Origin: Candidatus Bathyarchaeota archaeon
Lineage (GTDB): Archaea; Thermoproteota; Bathyarchaeia; Bathyarchaeales; Bathycorpusculaceae
Assembly (NCBI GenBank): GCA_026014615.1
Contig: JAOZHZ010000025.1
Coordinates: 1-64,000, forward strand
DNA: 64,000 nucleotides
Reading direction: 5' to 3'
Position numbers and translations under genes: made by a program. The stretch's first letter is position 1. Each line of letters opens with the position of its first letter. A model generated the notes under the pieces. The model did no database searches. It had not been told where the DNA came from and was given only the letters and a program-made list of their open reading frames with translations. This document shows, in pieces, positions 1 through 8,568 of this stretch.

Positions 1-72
1 TGCAACTGAAGCTGTCATTAGGAGTATCAGGGAGAGTGCTATGGTCCTGAATACTTGTTTTTTTGTTGCCAT
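1..72 (-). CDS. Secreted protein, N-terminal fragment (cut by window edge)
   Basis: Only the first 24 codons lie in the window. They read as a signal peptide: a basic N-terminus (MATKKQVFR) followed by a hydrophobic core (TIALSLILLMTASVA). An AGGGA-like ribosome binding site precedes the ATG and a TATA-like box lies about 75 bp upstream of it. The layout resembles the starts of the propeller-type secreted proteins at 25900 and 62878, so it may be another member of that family. This is inference, because the mature part is outside the window. Confidence 0.6.
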   Translation of the reverse strand, partial: MATKKQVFRTIALSLILLMTASVA

Positions 73-144
73 CGGGTTTTCCCTGTTTCTGAAAAACCGT
101 TGCCTACTTAGTAAATTTCAGTGTCTTTGTGTGCATCATAAAAA

Positions 145-159
145 CATATATTTATAAAA
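145..159 (-). promoter_or_regulatory. TATA-like promoter element
   Basis: On the minus strand this reads TTTTATAAATATATG, a good archaeal TATA box, and it points at the secreted-protein start at 72. The rest of 73-648 is AT-rich with no convincing gene. It holds one small hairpin at 478-495 (AACCCG / CGGGTT arms). Confidence 0.5.
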
Positions 160-648
160 AGTCTTTTAAAACTGGTTGAAACGCAAAATAAAGGCAGTTT
201 TAAGGTTTTTTATTTTGTTTTCTGTAAAAAATATGCATAAACTTTAGCACCACTATTTTTGTACACTGAAAGAAAACTTTGCTAGATAAATGGAGACCTG
301 TTTGCTCACTTTTTTACTGTAAACTTTTTTCTATCAAAAGCGAAATTGTTTCTTGTCAACAATTAGCGACCTCAACTAGTCTGCTTCTGGCAATCAAACT
401 ATGTTAACTACTGAGTTATGGAACCTTGCAAACTAAACTTGTGTGTAGTTGTCACTGTGCAATCACACATGTTTAAGAACCCGATTTGGCGGGTTATAAT
501 TGGTGTTGCATTTTACTCCATGTTTTTTCTGTTATCCACTCCCATCAGGGGGGGATTTGTCACTGGAGCCGCTAAAGTTAGCGATTGGTCAGGCTGATTC
601 TTGGTGCCGTCACCATCTAAAAGAAAGCCCCTTTCGGTGTAGTGTGGA

Positions 649-1572
649 GTGAACAGTTGTTGTCGAATGCATTTTGGAGGGCTGTATATAGTTAGATTTG
701 CATACTGCATAATGACCTACAAGGAGCCTGAACGGGTAGCTCGGCTTGTTAACCGTCTGAAAACCGATGAAGATTCTTTCTACATACATTTTGACACTAG
801 TATCGGCGAAAAAAAGTTTCAGAAATGGAAGAACATAATTGAAGCCAACTGTAACTGTGACCGCCTCGAAGTTACCCGCAAAATTCGTTGTAAGTGGGCT
901 TCTATTGGGCTTGTTGACGTTTTATTGGACGCCATGAAGCACTTTGAATCATTTGACTATGATTACTTCATAGACCTCAGCGGAGAATGCTACCCGATAA
1001 AGCCTATTCACGAAATCAAAGCAGCATTCGACTCCTCCGGTCATGGGTACATGGAGTTCTTCAAGTTACCTTATGAACGCTGGACAGGGAACGGAGGTTT
1101 GGACAGAGTAAATCATCGGTACAGCCTAATTAAAATCGGTTGGTCTCCATATCCGCGAATAATACATTTTCGACGGTTGCGAAACAAAATTCCTAGGAAT
1201 CTTACACCTTTTGGGGGTTCCATTTGGTTCTGTCTGCCAAAAAACCTCGTGAAATACGTTGTTGATTTTGTTGATGCCAATCAAGATGTAAGAGATTTCT
1301 TCACGAAGTCATTTGCCCCTGATGAGATGTTTTTTCAGACAATTTTGATGAATTCTCCTTACCAATCAATGATAGTTAACGACCACAGACGGTATATCGA
1401 TTGGACCGAGGGCAACCGTCACCCGAAAACATTGACTATCGACGATTTTAAGGCGTTGTTGAGTAGCGACAAGCTTTTTGCCCGAAAATTCAATCTTTCT
1501 GTTGATAAACGTATACTTCGAAAAATTGATGAAATGATTCATGGGTACGTCAACAAACCAAGATTCAATTGA
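649..1572 (+). CDS. Core-2/I-branching enzyme-like glycosyltransferase (GT14-like)
   Basis: The protein is about 300 residues and resembles the Core-2/I-branching family of N-acetylglucosaminyltransferases. The family-type start is visible as RFAYCIMTYKEPERVARLV, followed by the conserved FYIHFD segment, the DYFIDLSGECYPIK block and the FAPDEMFFQT block with acidic catalytic-site residues near the C-terminus. It has no signal peptide or membrane helix, so it probably acts at the cytoplasmic face on lipid-linked or nucleotide-activated sugars. It is followed by an RfbH-like dehydrase and a flippase, which suggests a surface-glycan or N-glycan cluster. The start is uncertain: GTG at 649 and ATG at 667 are both possible, and conservation begins only around residue 16. 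Confidence 0.75.
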   Translation: MNSCCRMHFGGLYIVRFAYCIMTYKEPERVARLVNRLKTDEDSFYIHFDTSIGEKKFQKWKNIIEANCNCDRLEVTRKIRCKWASIGLVDVLLDAMKHFESFDYDYFIDLSGECYPIKPIHEIKAAFDSSGHGYMEFFKLPYERWTGNGGLDRVNHRYSLIKIGWSPYPRIIHFRRLRNKIPRNLTPFGGSIWFCLPKNLVKYVVDFVDANQDVRDFFTKSFAPDEMFFQTILMNSPYQSMIVNDHRRYIDWTEGNRHPKTLTIDDFKALLSSDKLFARKFNLSVDKRILRKIDEMIHGYVNKPRFN

Positions 1573-1632
1573 AGGCATGATCTAAGTTTTACCGTTTTTG
1601 GAAAGGCGCTTTTTGTGAAATGAGGGATTTAA

Positions 1633-3033
1633 ATGAGCGAGCATTCTCTTCGCGAAACGATTTTCCAGACAGTTAAGGAAATCTTTTTGAATAGAGCATC
1701 CCGCGGGTATCACTCTTCAAGAGGCTTTAACGTTCAGTATGCTGGAGCAGTCTATGACTCTGAAGAGGTTAACGGTATGATAAACGCGATTTTGGATGGA
1801 TGGTTTGGGGTTGGTAAATGTACCTGTAAGTTTGAAGCTGACTTTGCAAAATTTGTTGATGTAAAGAAGGCGGTAATGGTCAACTCTGGATCCTCAGCAA
1901 ATCTGCTTTCTGTTTCAGCCTTAATGCAACATAACCCTGGCAATGGGGCGCTTAAACGTGGTGATGAGGTTCTGACTCCTGCATTAGCTTTTCCAACAAC
2001 AATCAATCCGCTAATACAGAACAGTTTGGTTCCCGTGTTTTTAGATTCAGACCTTGGCACCTACAATATGTCCATTGACCATTTACCCGAGGCTTTGTCC
2101 AGCAAAACCAAAGCAATTATGCTTTCTCACACGCTGGGAAACCCAAACGACATGGATATTATTCTTGAATTTGCGGAAGACTACGACCTATTCGTGATTG
2201 AAGATTCTTGCGACGCCTTGGGTTCGATGTACGACGGAAAATACGTTGGTTCTTTTGGTGACCTAGCAACTTTCAGTTTTTATCCAGCTCATCACATCAC
2301 CACAGGCGAAGGGGGCTGTGTCGTAACTAACAACGAAGACTTGTCGAAAGTTGTGCGGTCTTTAAGGGATTGGGGTAGAGCTTGTACAATGAATGTATGC
2401 TACCCGTTAGGCTGTTCCGACAAATCTTGCCCGCGGTCGGCGAGTTACGAAAAAAACTATAAACAAACAGAGTTACCCGATGACTATGACCTACGGTACT
2501 CCTACTTTAACATGGGCTACAATTTTGAGCCTACCGAAATTCAAGCAGCAATGGGGCTTGCACAGCTTAGGAAACTGCCAAAATTTATCACGCAACGGAA
2601 AAAGAATTTTATGTGGTTGTATGATGAGTTCAAGAACTATGAAGACTTCTTTATTTTGCCTAAGTGGTCCAAAGAAAGTGAGCCTTGTTGGTTTGCTTTT
2701 CCTTTAACTGTTCGCGAAGAGGCTCCTTTCCGTCGAAAAGACATAGTTAAATGGTTACTTAGGCACAGAATCGAATCAAAATTGCTATTCGGCGGAAACA
2801 TAACTAAGCATCCAGCATACACGAATGCGAAGTTCAGAGTTCCTCAAACGCTTCAAAATACAGACTTAGTGATGCATAATTCCTTTTTTGTTGGAGTTTA
2901 TCCTGGACTGACTGAACATCACATAACTTACATGTGCAAGGTTTTTAAGGAATTTTTCAAATCTGTTGCGGTTCAAGTCCCTTTAACTCACTCAAGTTTG
3001 GCTAACAATCCTCCTTTCTTTGAAGCGAACTGA
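1633..3033 (+). CDS. rfbH: RfbH-like PLP enzyme (CDP-4-keto-6-deoxyglucose-3-dehydrase family)
   Basis: A DegT/DnrJ/EryC1-fold enzyme of 466 residues. The substrate-binding start (RGYHSSRGFNVQYAG) and the glycine-rich PLP segment (VNSGSSANLLSVSAL) are clear. The active-site stretch SFYPAHHITTGEGG has histidine (H220/H221) where sugar aminotransferases carry the PLP lysine, which is the hallmark of the 3-dehydrase E1. Cysteines at about 193, 251, 256, 261 and 266 suggest an iron-sulfur cluster, but the spacing differs from that of the classical enzyme. The known family role is C-3 deoxygenation of CDP-4-keto-6-deoxyhexose towards 3,6-dideoxyhexoses, with a separate E3 reductase not seen here. 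It sits 60 bp after a glycosyltransferase and 30 bp before a flippase, so cotranscription is likely. Confidence 0.85.
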   Translation: MSEHSLRETIFQTVKEIFLNRASRGYHSSRGFNVQYAGAVYDSEEVNGMINAILDGWFGVGKCTCKFEADFAKFVDVKKAVMVNSGSSANLLSVSALMQHNPGNGALKRGDEVLTPALAFPTTINPLIQNSLVPVFLDSDLGTYNMSIDHLPEALSSKTKAIMLSHTLGNPNDMDIILEFAEDYDLFVIEDSCDALGSMYDGKYVGSFGDLATFSFYPAHHITTGEGGCVVTNNEDLSKVVRSLRDWGRACTMNVCYPLGCSDKSCPRSASYEKNYKQTELPDDYDLRYSYFNMGYNFEPTEIQAAMGLAQLRKLPKFITQRKKNFMWLYDEFKNYEDFFILPKWSKESEPCWFAFPLTVREEAPFRRKDIVKWLLRHRIESKLLFGGNITKHPAYTNAKFRVPQTLQNTDLVMHNSFFVGVYPGLTEHHITYMCKVFKEFFKSVAVQVPLTHSSLANNPPFFEAN

Positions 3034-3063
3034 ATTAGGCATCTCAGGCAAAATCAATTTTAG

Positions 3064-4743
3064 GTGTTTTTCTTGGATAAGGCATTAACAATGGGTAAAA
3101 CTTCTGCAACTGGCAGTTTTCAGTTGCTCATAGGCGTAGCTGCCTCTTCCATAATATTAGCTTTGGGCACGATTATTCTTGGTCGCATTTTGCCTGGTGC
3201 AGCTGATTACGGCTTGTATGGAGCAGCCTTGATTCCTTCCTCAATTATAAATTTCTTTAGAGATTGGGGAATAAACTCGGCAATGACAAAGGATATAGCT
3301 AGCCTTAAAGCCGCCAACAGAACTGCCGAAATTCACGATGTGATTCTTTCTGGTGTTATTTTCGAAATTATAAGTGGAGCCGTTCTGTCTTTGCTGTGTT
3401 TTGTGCTTTCTGGCTTTTTTGCTTCAGTACTTAACGCTCCCGAAGCCACACCTTTCATTGCAATCATGTCGCTTTCAATTTTTGCAGGTGCCGTAATTGC
3501 TGCTGCAAGCTCTATTTTTGTAGGTTTTGAGAACCTGAAACTTGACAGTTTAACCTTGATATCTCAAGCAGTCGTAAAAACGGCTGTCGGTCCCCTTCTG
3601 GTGTTGGTAGGCTACGGTGTACTCGGAGCAATTATTGGTACAGCGGTCTCTTACGTTGCAGGCGCCATTGTTGGATTGGCTGCTGTATTTTTCTTCTATT
3701 TCAGACGCTTGCGTAAGTTAAAAGGAGGTAAATTCAACTTCTTAAAAACCATCAAACCCATGTTGGGTTTTGGTGCTCCTTTAATGGTTTCTAACTTTGT
3801 AATTGGGGTTCTTCCGTTGGTGGTTAACTCTTTGATTGTTATTTATGCGGGTGCTGCCTTGTATGGCAACTACACGGCGGCGTTAAATTTCACAGTTATT
3901 CTTACTTTTCTTACAATCCCGATTAACACAGTTTTGTTTCCTGCTTTTTCCAAATTAAATGCAGAAAATGACGCTGGGTTAATGCAAACGGTTTTTGCTT
4001 CCTCAGTGAAATACACTTCCGTGCTTATTGTGCCTGCAACTTTTGTTTTGATGATTTTGTCGACGCCTATGGTGAACACAATATTTGGTTACTTGCCTTC
4101 TGGCGACCCAAAGTATGCCTTTGCACCGTTTTTCCTCACGCTTTCTGTCATCATTAACCTTTTCGCGTTGGTGGGAAACTTTAGCGTGGGAAACTTGTTG
4201 GCGGGTTTAGGTGAAACGAAACTACTCATGAAACAGGGCTTGCTTACGTTGGCGTTGGGTTTACCTTTAGCGTTTGTGCTTGTATCGTCTTTTGGCGTGG
4301 TTGGCGGTATAGTTGGGAACATCATCGCGAGTGTGCCTGCCATGATTTGGGCTCTTTACTGGATTTGGAAAAAATACAACGTAAAAGTTAACATAGGTGC
4401 CTCAGTCAAAATCGTAGTTGCCTCCCTAATCGCCGCTTTTGTTGCCCTTGTGTTGTTGAATGTGCTGGTTGCGTCTGATTGGATACTGCTGGTACTTGGG
4501 TTTGTAGTGTTTACGGTGTCATACTTGACTGTCGCGCCTTTAGTTGGCGCAATCAACCAACTAGACGTTAATAATTTGCGGACTATGCTTTCAGGTTTGG
4601 GTATAGTATCTAAGCTTCTTGAGGTGCCCTTCAGGTTTATAGAAATGTCCTTGCGGCTCCGAGAGAAGCAGTCCGTGGACAAAAACAAATTCAAGTTTCG
4701 TATTCGCCGCGGGAAGTGTCAAGCTAACGCTTACTATAATTAA
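3064..4743 (+). CDS. Polysaccharide flippase (Wzx/MVF-type, MATE-like superfamily)
   Basis: An integral membrane protein of about 550 residues with roughly 14 hydrophobic segments and a charged C-terminal tail. Length and helix pattern fit the polysaccharide-export (Wzx/RfbX) branch of the MOP superfamily, which flips lipid-linked saccharides across the membrane. Recognisable segments are the N-terminal SFQLLIGVAASSIILALGT helix and the mid-protein APLMVSNFVIGVLPLVVNS helix. GTG 3064 is the longest start. ATG 3091 is a good alternative with an AAGG motif 9 nt upstream. It forms a three-gene group with the preceding glycosyltransferase and RfbH-like dehydrase, consistent with export of a surface glycan. 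Confidence 0.85.
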   Translation: MFFLDKALTMGKTSATGSFQLLIGVAASSIILALGTIILGRILPGAADYGLYGAALIPSSIINFFRDWGINSAMTKDIASLKAANRTAEIHDVILSGVIFEIISGAVLSLLCFVLSGFFASVLNAPEATPFIAIMSLSIFAGAVIAAASSIFVGFENLKLDSLTLISQAVVKTAVGPLLVLVGYGVLGAIIGTAVSYVAGAIVGLAAVFFFYFRRLRKLKGGKFNFLKTIKPMLGFGAPLMVSNFVIGVLPLVVNSLIVIYAGAALYGNYTAALNFTVILTFLTIPINTVLFPAFSKLNAENDAGLMQTVFASSVKYTSVLIVPATFVLMILSTPMVNTIFGYLPSGDPKYAFAPFFLTLSVIINLFALVGNFSVGNLLAGLGETKLLMKQGLLTLALGLPLAFVLVSSFGVVGGIVGNIIASVPAMIWALYWIWKKYNVKVNIGASVKIVVASLIAAFVALVLLNVLVASDWILLVLGFVVFTVSYLTVAPLVGAINQLDVNNLRTMLSGLGIVSKLLEVPFRFIEMSLRLREKQSVDKNKFKFRIRRGKCQANAYYN

Positions 4744-4963
4744 AGCCAAATACTTTGACAGGAGTTAAGACGAAAAGCGTTATTGTTGGCTGCTTGGACT
4801 CTTCAGTCTCAACGTAACTAGGTGTCTGTTTTCCGAAAAACCCTTGTTGCAGCTATTTAATTTGCGTCGATAATGTGGTGAGCACCCCCTCTTTTTGAAA
4901 CAAGCCTTTTTTCGTTGGCTGGTTTTGTGTAGCTGATACGCTTGTTTTGGTTTTGGTGAAGTT

Positions 4964-6256
4964 ATGACTATTTTGAAAAATGAAGATTTGCGTCTGAATT
5001 CGGGAATAAATGGGGTGTGCTCTAAGGTTGGTTCTGTATTTGTTGTCAGCAATGGGTGCCCCGAGAACCGCATGGACGTGGCAAGGGCAGAGCGGTACTT
5101 GGTTGAAAACGGGTGGACAATTAACGCCGGCCTAGAGGATGCTGACCTTATTTTATTTAATGCCTGTGGGCGGTCCAGCAAAACCGAGAGCTACTCCATA
5201 GGCATAATCAAAGAAATTCAAAGCAAAATGCGGTCTGACCAGCAGTTAATTGTGTGGGGATGCCTGCCAAAAATTGACCTTGAAGGCTTACGTAAGGAGT
5301 ATGGGGGGCAGGTTTCTTTGGGGTCGGAGTTGCCCGAGCTTCAGAAAACGCTTGGTCTTCAGACGTCTATTGATGGGTCGTTTGCGAATTATTTAGGTCC
5401 TGTTTGGCCGATGAGTAAAAGTAACGCGCCTGATTTTCTTCGGTACGAGGGTTCACGGGTCAGTCAGACTTTGAAACGTGCTGCGATATGTTGGGATGAC
5501 TATTTGAATTCAAGGTTTAATCTTGTCCGAAGCAAGGACCCCTCTGTTTTTTACATTAAAATCTCCACTGGATGTATGAATAAATGTGCTTACTGTGCGG
5601 TGCGGTTAGCTCGAGGACGCACCCGCAGCAAACCGTTGGAGCGTGTGGTGAGTGAGTTTAAGTTGGGTTTACAGAAGGGTTATCGGAAGTTTAGTTTGAT
5701 GGGTACAGATCCGGGTTCTTACGGGGTGGATTTGGGCTGTAACCTTATGGATTTGCTTTGGGAGCTTACTGGTTTGGAGGGGGATTTTCGTATTTTTCTG
5801 CGGAATTTTCATCCGGGCTACGTGAAGAAGATGCAGAGCGACTTCATCGAGGTTTTGAAGACAAAGAAGATTAAGTATGTGGAGATTGCTTCTGAGTCCG
5901 GAAGCAACCGTGTTTTGAATTTGATGAACCGCAACTACACAATCGAAGAATACAAGCGTTTAGTGGAGACCCTGCGGGTGGCTCATCCACCGTTGATTAT
6001 TCGTACGCAGGTGATTGCGGGTTTTCCCACCGAGACTGAGGAGGAGTTTGAGCAAACTTTGAAGTTGTTGGATGATGTGGCGTTTGATTATGTTGAGGTT
6101 TACGAGTTTTCTGCGCGTCCGGGAACGGCTGCTGCGGTGATGGAGCCTCAGGTGCCTGACGCGGTGAAGCGGCAGCGTTTTCTTAGGCTGTACCGCAAGG
6201 CGGTGCTTAATCGTACGCCTCGGAAAGTCAAGAACATTCTGCTTAACCGCATGTAG
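4964..6256 (+). CDS. MiaB-like radical SAM methylthiotransferase
   Basis: 430 residues in the methylthiotransferase arrangement. The N-terminal UPF0004-type domain has the three cluster cysteines C32 (SNGCPENRMD), C68 (FNACGRSS) and C100 (VWGCLPK). The radical SAM domain has C204-x3-C208-x2-C211 (STGCMNKCAYC) and conserved downstream motifs (GTDPGSYG, IASESGSNRVLNLMNRNYT, RTQVIAGFPTETEEEF). The archaeal family member acting on tRNA t6A37 (e-MtaB type) normally ends with a TRAM RNA-binding domain; this protein stops about when that domain would begin, so its substrate is less certain. The opening about 20 residues form a short extension before the first conserved strand. It stands alone in its orientation. 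Confidence 0.85.
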   Translation: MTILKNEDLRLNSGINGVCSKVGSVFVVSNGCPENRMDVARAERYLVENGWTINAGLEDADLILFNACGRSSKTESYSIGIIKEIQSKMRSDQQLIVWGCLPKIDLEGLRKEYGGQVSLGSELPELQKTLGLQTSIDGSFANYLGPVWPMSKSNAPDFLRYEGSRVSQTLKRAAICWDDYLNSRFNLVRSKDPSVFYIKISTGCMNKCAYCAVRLARGRTRSKPLERVVSEFKLGLQKGYRKFSLMGTDPGSYGVDLGCNLMDLLWELTGLEGDFRIFLRNFHPGYVKKMQSDFIEVLKTKKIKYVEIASESGSNRVLNLMNRNYTIEEYKRLVETLRVAHPPLIIRTQVIAGFPTETEEEFEQTLKLLDDVAFDYVEVYEFSARPGTAAAVMEPQVPDAVKRQRFLRLYRKAVLNRTPRKVKNILLNRM

Positions 6257-6318
6257 CCGCCCTATTTTTTCTCGGCTTTTACGCCCTTTGTAGCTGCTTT
6301 CTGTGTTGTCGGGGAACG

Positions 6319-6810
6319 TTATTCTGCTGGTTCTGTTTTATCCTCGTCAAGGCAGAAAAGCATAGTCACGGGGCTGCTTTTTTTGCCTGTTTTTTCTGCT
6401 GTCCTAGTGGATACTTTGTTTGCTCTGGGTTTGGCGTGTTTGGTTTTGGCTGTGGGTTGTGCGGTTTGGGTTTTTTGCAGGACTTTTTCGGGTACGGCTC
6501 GGAAGTGTGTGGTTTTGCTGACGCGGCGTTTGTTTAGCCAGCCCATGCGGGCGAGTTGGTTTAGGTAGTTGCTTTCTATGGGTCGGCATCTGCCTGAGAG
6601 GTTGCTGACTTGTATGGCGCTGCATTCGCCTTTGGATGCTACAATCATGTATGTTCGGCGTAGGTGGTCGGGTAGGCTTATGAGTTTGGATTCGGTGATT
6701 TCCATGGGTTGTGGGTTCCAGCTTGCCATAGAGTTCTCCAAGTCGTCAAGGCGGAAACGGATGTTTTGCATTTCCCTAAATATTTTGTCAAAGATTGATC
6801 TTCTAACCAT
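6319..6810 (-). CDS. Winged-helix-like protein with basic tail, unknown function
   Basis: 163 residues. Residues about 1-35 look helical and could form a coiled coil (RRSIFDKIFREMQNIRFRL). Residues about 45-105 read as a winged helix, with a recognition-helix-like segment LSGRCRPIESNYLNQLARMG followed by a wing (WLNKRRVSKTTHF). The last 55 residues are a low-complexity K/T/A/P tail. The coding strand of the tail is strongly depleted in G. It could be a DNA-binding regulator; no target is evident. It is convergent with the methylthiotransferase gene, 62 bp apart. Confidence 0.6.
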   Translation of the reverse strand: MVRRSIFDKIFREMQNIRFRLDDLENSMASWNPQPMEITESKLISLPDHLRRTYMIVASKGECSAIQVSNLSGRCRPIESNYLNQLARMGWLNKRRVSKTTHFRAVPEKVLQKTQTAQPTAKTKHAKPRANKVSTRTAEKTGKKSSPVTMLFCLDEDKTEPAE

Positions 6811-7650
6811 AGTGATGTCCCCTCACTGGTTTTCAGAAACTAATCGGCAGAAGTTAACTTATTAATTGTTGCAAATCTGAGTTGACGGGTTTGTTAATTG
6901 GGCTTTGCAACTTCATGGTTTGTGTCTAAGCGCAGCTACCCGAGTGGAAACAAGGTTTCTTGTTGCGCGCGTGGTGTTTGGAGGGGTGTAGGGTGCCCTT
7001 TTTGGTGTTCTGCTGGTTAGTTTGTCGGGGGACATCACAGAACACAAGAGCACTGAACGCAACGTCAGTAGGCACAAAAGACGCCTCACCCATATCCCTC
7101 TAAAAAAACAAGCAGACAGAGAATAATTTTAACTTTCATGTACACAAGATGCACACAAAAACAGAACGCAAACTCCACGTTGCCCCGAGAAAATGCCCGA
7201 TGCCAGAATGACTGATGGAACAGCTTGAACAAAGAGGACTAAAACTACCCGAATACATAATCAGCTGGTACCACACCGTAACAAAATAAACGAAAACAGT
7301 TAGTGCCCGCGCGAAAATATACCAACGTCTATACTTTGTTTAACTTCTTACTTTTCTTGCTACCACTATTCATAATTGTCAGAGTTCAAATTCTGCTATC
7401 CCCACCAAAGAATACATACAATTCCATCAGCGAAGAGGTTTGCCTGCTTGCAAAGTCACTACAAGAGACCAATCCTCTTTTTGGGTATCTAGGGCAGTCT
7501 CTGGAGCAAACTGAATTGGTTTTTTTGTCTCTTGGGAGTAATCTATTTGTTTTGACATTAGTTCACCGATAGAGAGGAGATTGTGCGAGCATCTAATGTC
7601 TATGACAAATGGCGTTATGTCCCAGTTAAAAGCAACATACCCACAAGGAT
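6811..7650. other. Intergenic stretch with a decayed or interrupted small reading frame
   Basis: No full gene is visible in these 840 bp. One protein-like frame runs on the plus strand from ATG 7149 to TAA 7289, broken by a single in-frame TGA at 7209. Its second part reads LMEQLEQRGLKLPEYIISW, which looks like real protein. Short open frames at 7303-7572 (plus) and 7427-7663 (minus) overlap each other and have no recognisable features. The stretch probably marks the left edge of the inserted TcmP/DUF5131 pair. Confidence 0.4.
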
Positions 7651-8535
7651 TTGTCAATAACAATTAAAAGCAAACCCTGTAGTAATCATTCTAAACAATC
7701 GATAGAGGCGTTGGCTATCCCAAAAAAAACACCCACACTCCTAGATATTTCAACAGAAGATTACTGCAAAGTGTTGAAAGAAAACAAGAAGTTAAAACTC
7801 ATTAAGAATGTCCTTGAAACAAGCCTCAACCACAAAACACATGGAAAAATGTTTAGTATTGTCACTTCAACGTGGAACCCGATAAGTGGCTGTCTCTATG
7901 ATTGCCGATATTGTTGGGCAAAAAACTTGGCATTAACCAAGCTGAAGACCGCAAAAAGATATGCTAATGGCTTCAAACCGAGCCTCAACACATCTGAATT
8001 TCGAGTGCGTTTTGGAAAAGGTGACCTTGTGTTTGTTGCTGATATGGGCGACATGTTTGCACCTTTTATACAAGATAAGTGGATTAAACAGGTGTTAGAC
8101 CACATTCGACAGTTTCCCGAAGCAGACTTCTTGTTCATGACCAAGAACCCTAAGCGATACCTTGAGTTGTTACCGTTCATCCCTCAGAACACTATACTTG
8201 GAACAACAATCGAAACAGACATTGACTCAATAATCACTCAAGATAAGGTTTCCATTGCACCTCCACCGAGTGAGCGTGCTGAAGCCATGAAGAAGCTCGA
8301 ATGGGACAGGAAAATGGTGTCCATCGAGCCAATTTTGCAATTTGACCTTAACACCCTTGTTTTGTGGCTAACAGACATAGACCCCTTTATTGTGTATGTT
8401 GGCTACGACAATTATTGTAACCAGTTACGTGAGCCATCAATGCAACAAACGTTGCAACTTATGCAACAATTGTCTGAAACCGCATTGGTCATCAAAAAAA
8501 CAATCAGACCTGCTCGGTTTGAAGATTCCAAGTAA
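7651..8535 (+). CDS. DUF5131 / phage Gp37-Gp68-like three-Cys-motif protein
   Basis: About 294 residues. The conserved start block STWNPISGCLYDCRYCWAK contains a radical-SAM-like C-x3-C-x2-C triad (C81, C85, C88). Downstream family blocks include FVADMGDMFAPFI, FLFMTKNPKRYLE and TILGTTIETD, and a late block KMVSIEPILQFD. This is the family known as DUF5131 or Gp37/Gp68, found in phages and scattered genomes, usually beside TcmP. The reaction is unknown; a radical-type or RNA/DNA modification role is conjecture. The start is TTG 7651 with AAGGA just upstream; the first in-frame ATG is deep inside the conserved region. It is 33 bp upstream of its partner. Confidence 0.85.
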   Translation: MSITIKSKPCSNHSKQSIEALAIPKKTPTLLDISTEDYCKVLKENKKLKLIKNVLETSLNHKTHGKMFSIVTSTWNPISGCLYDCRYCWAKNLALTKLKTAKRYANGFKPSLNTSEFRVRFGKGDLVFVADMGDMFAPFIQDKWIKQVLDHIRQFPEADFLFMTKNPKRYLELLPFIPQNTILGTTIETDIDSIITQDKVSIAPPPSERAEAMKKLEWDRKMVSIEPILQFDLNTLVLWLTDIDPFIVYVGYDNYCNQLREPSMQQTLQLMQQLSETALVIKKTIRPARFEDSK

Positions 8536-8568
8536 TCATTTACAGGAAGAAAACATGAAAATAAAACT

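Noticed and set aside
513-710. 65-codon minus-strand frame overlapping the glycosyltransferase start
   Set aside because: Short, no ribosome binding site and overlapping a recognisable gene.
7303-7663. 89- and 78-codon frames on opposite strands upstream of the DUF5131 gene
   Set aside because: They overlap each other, lack ribosome binding sites and resemble no protein.
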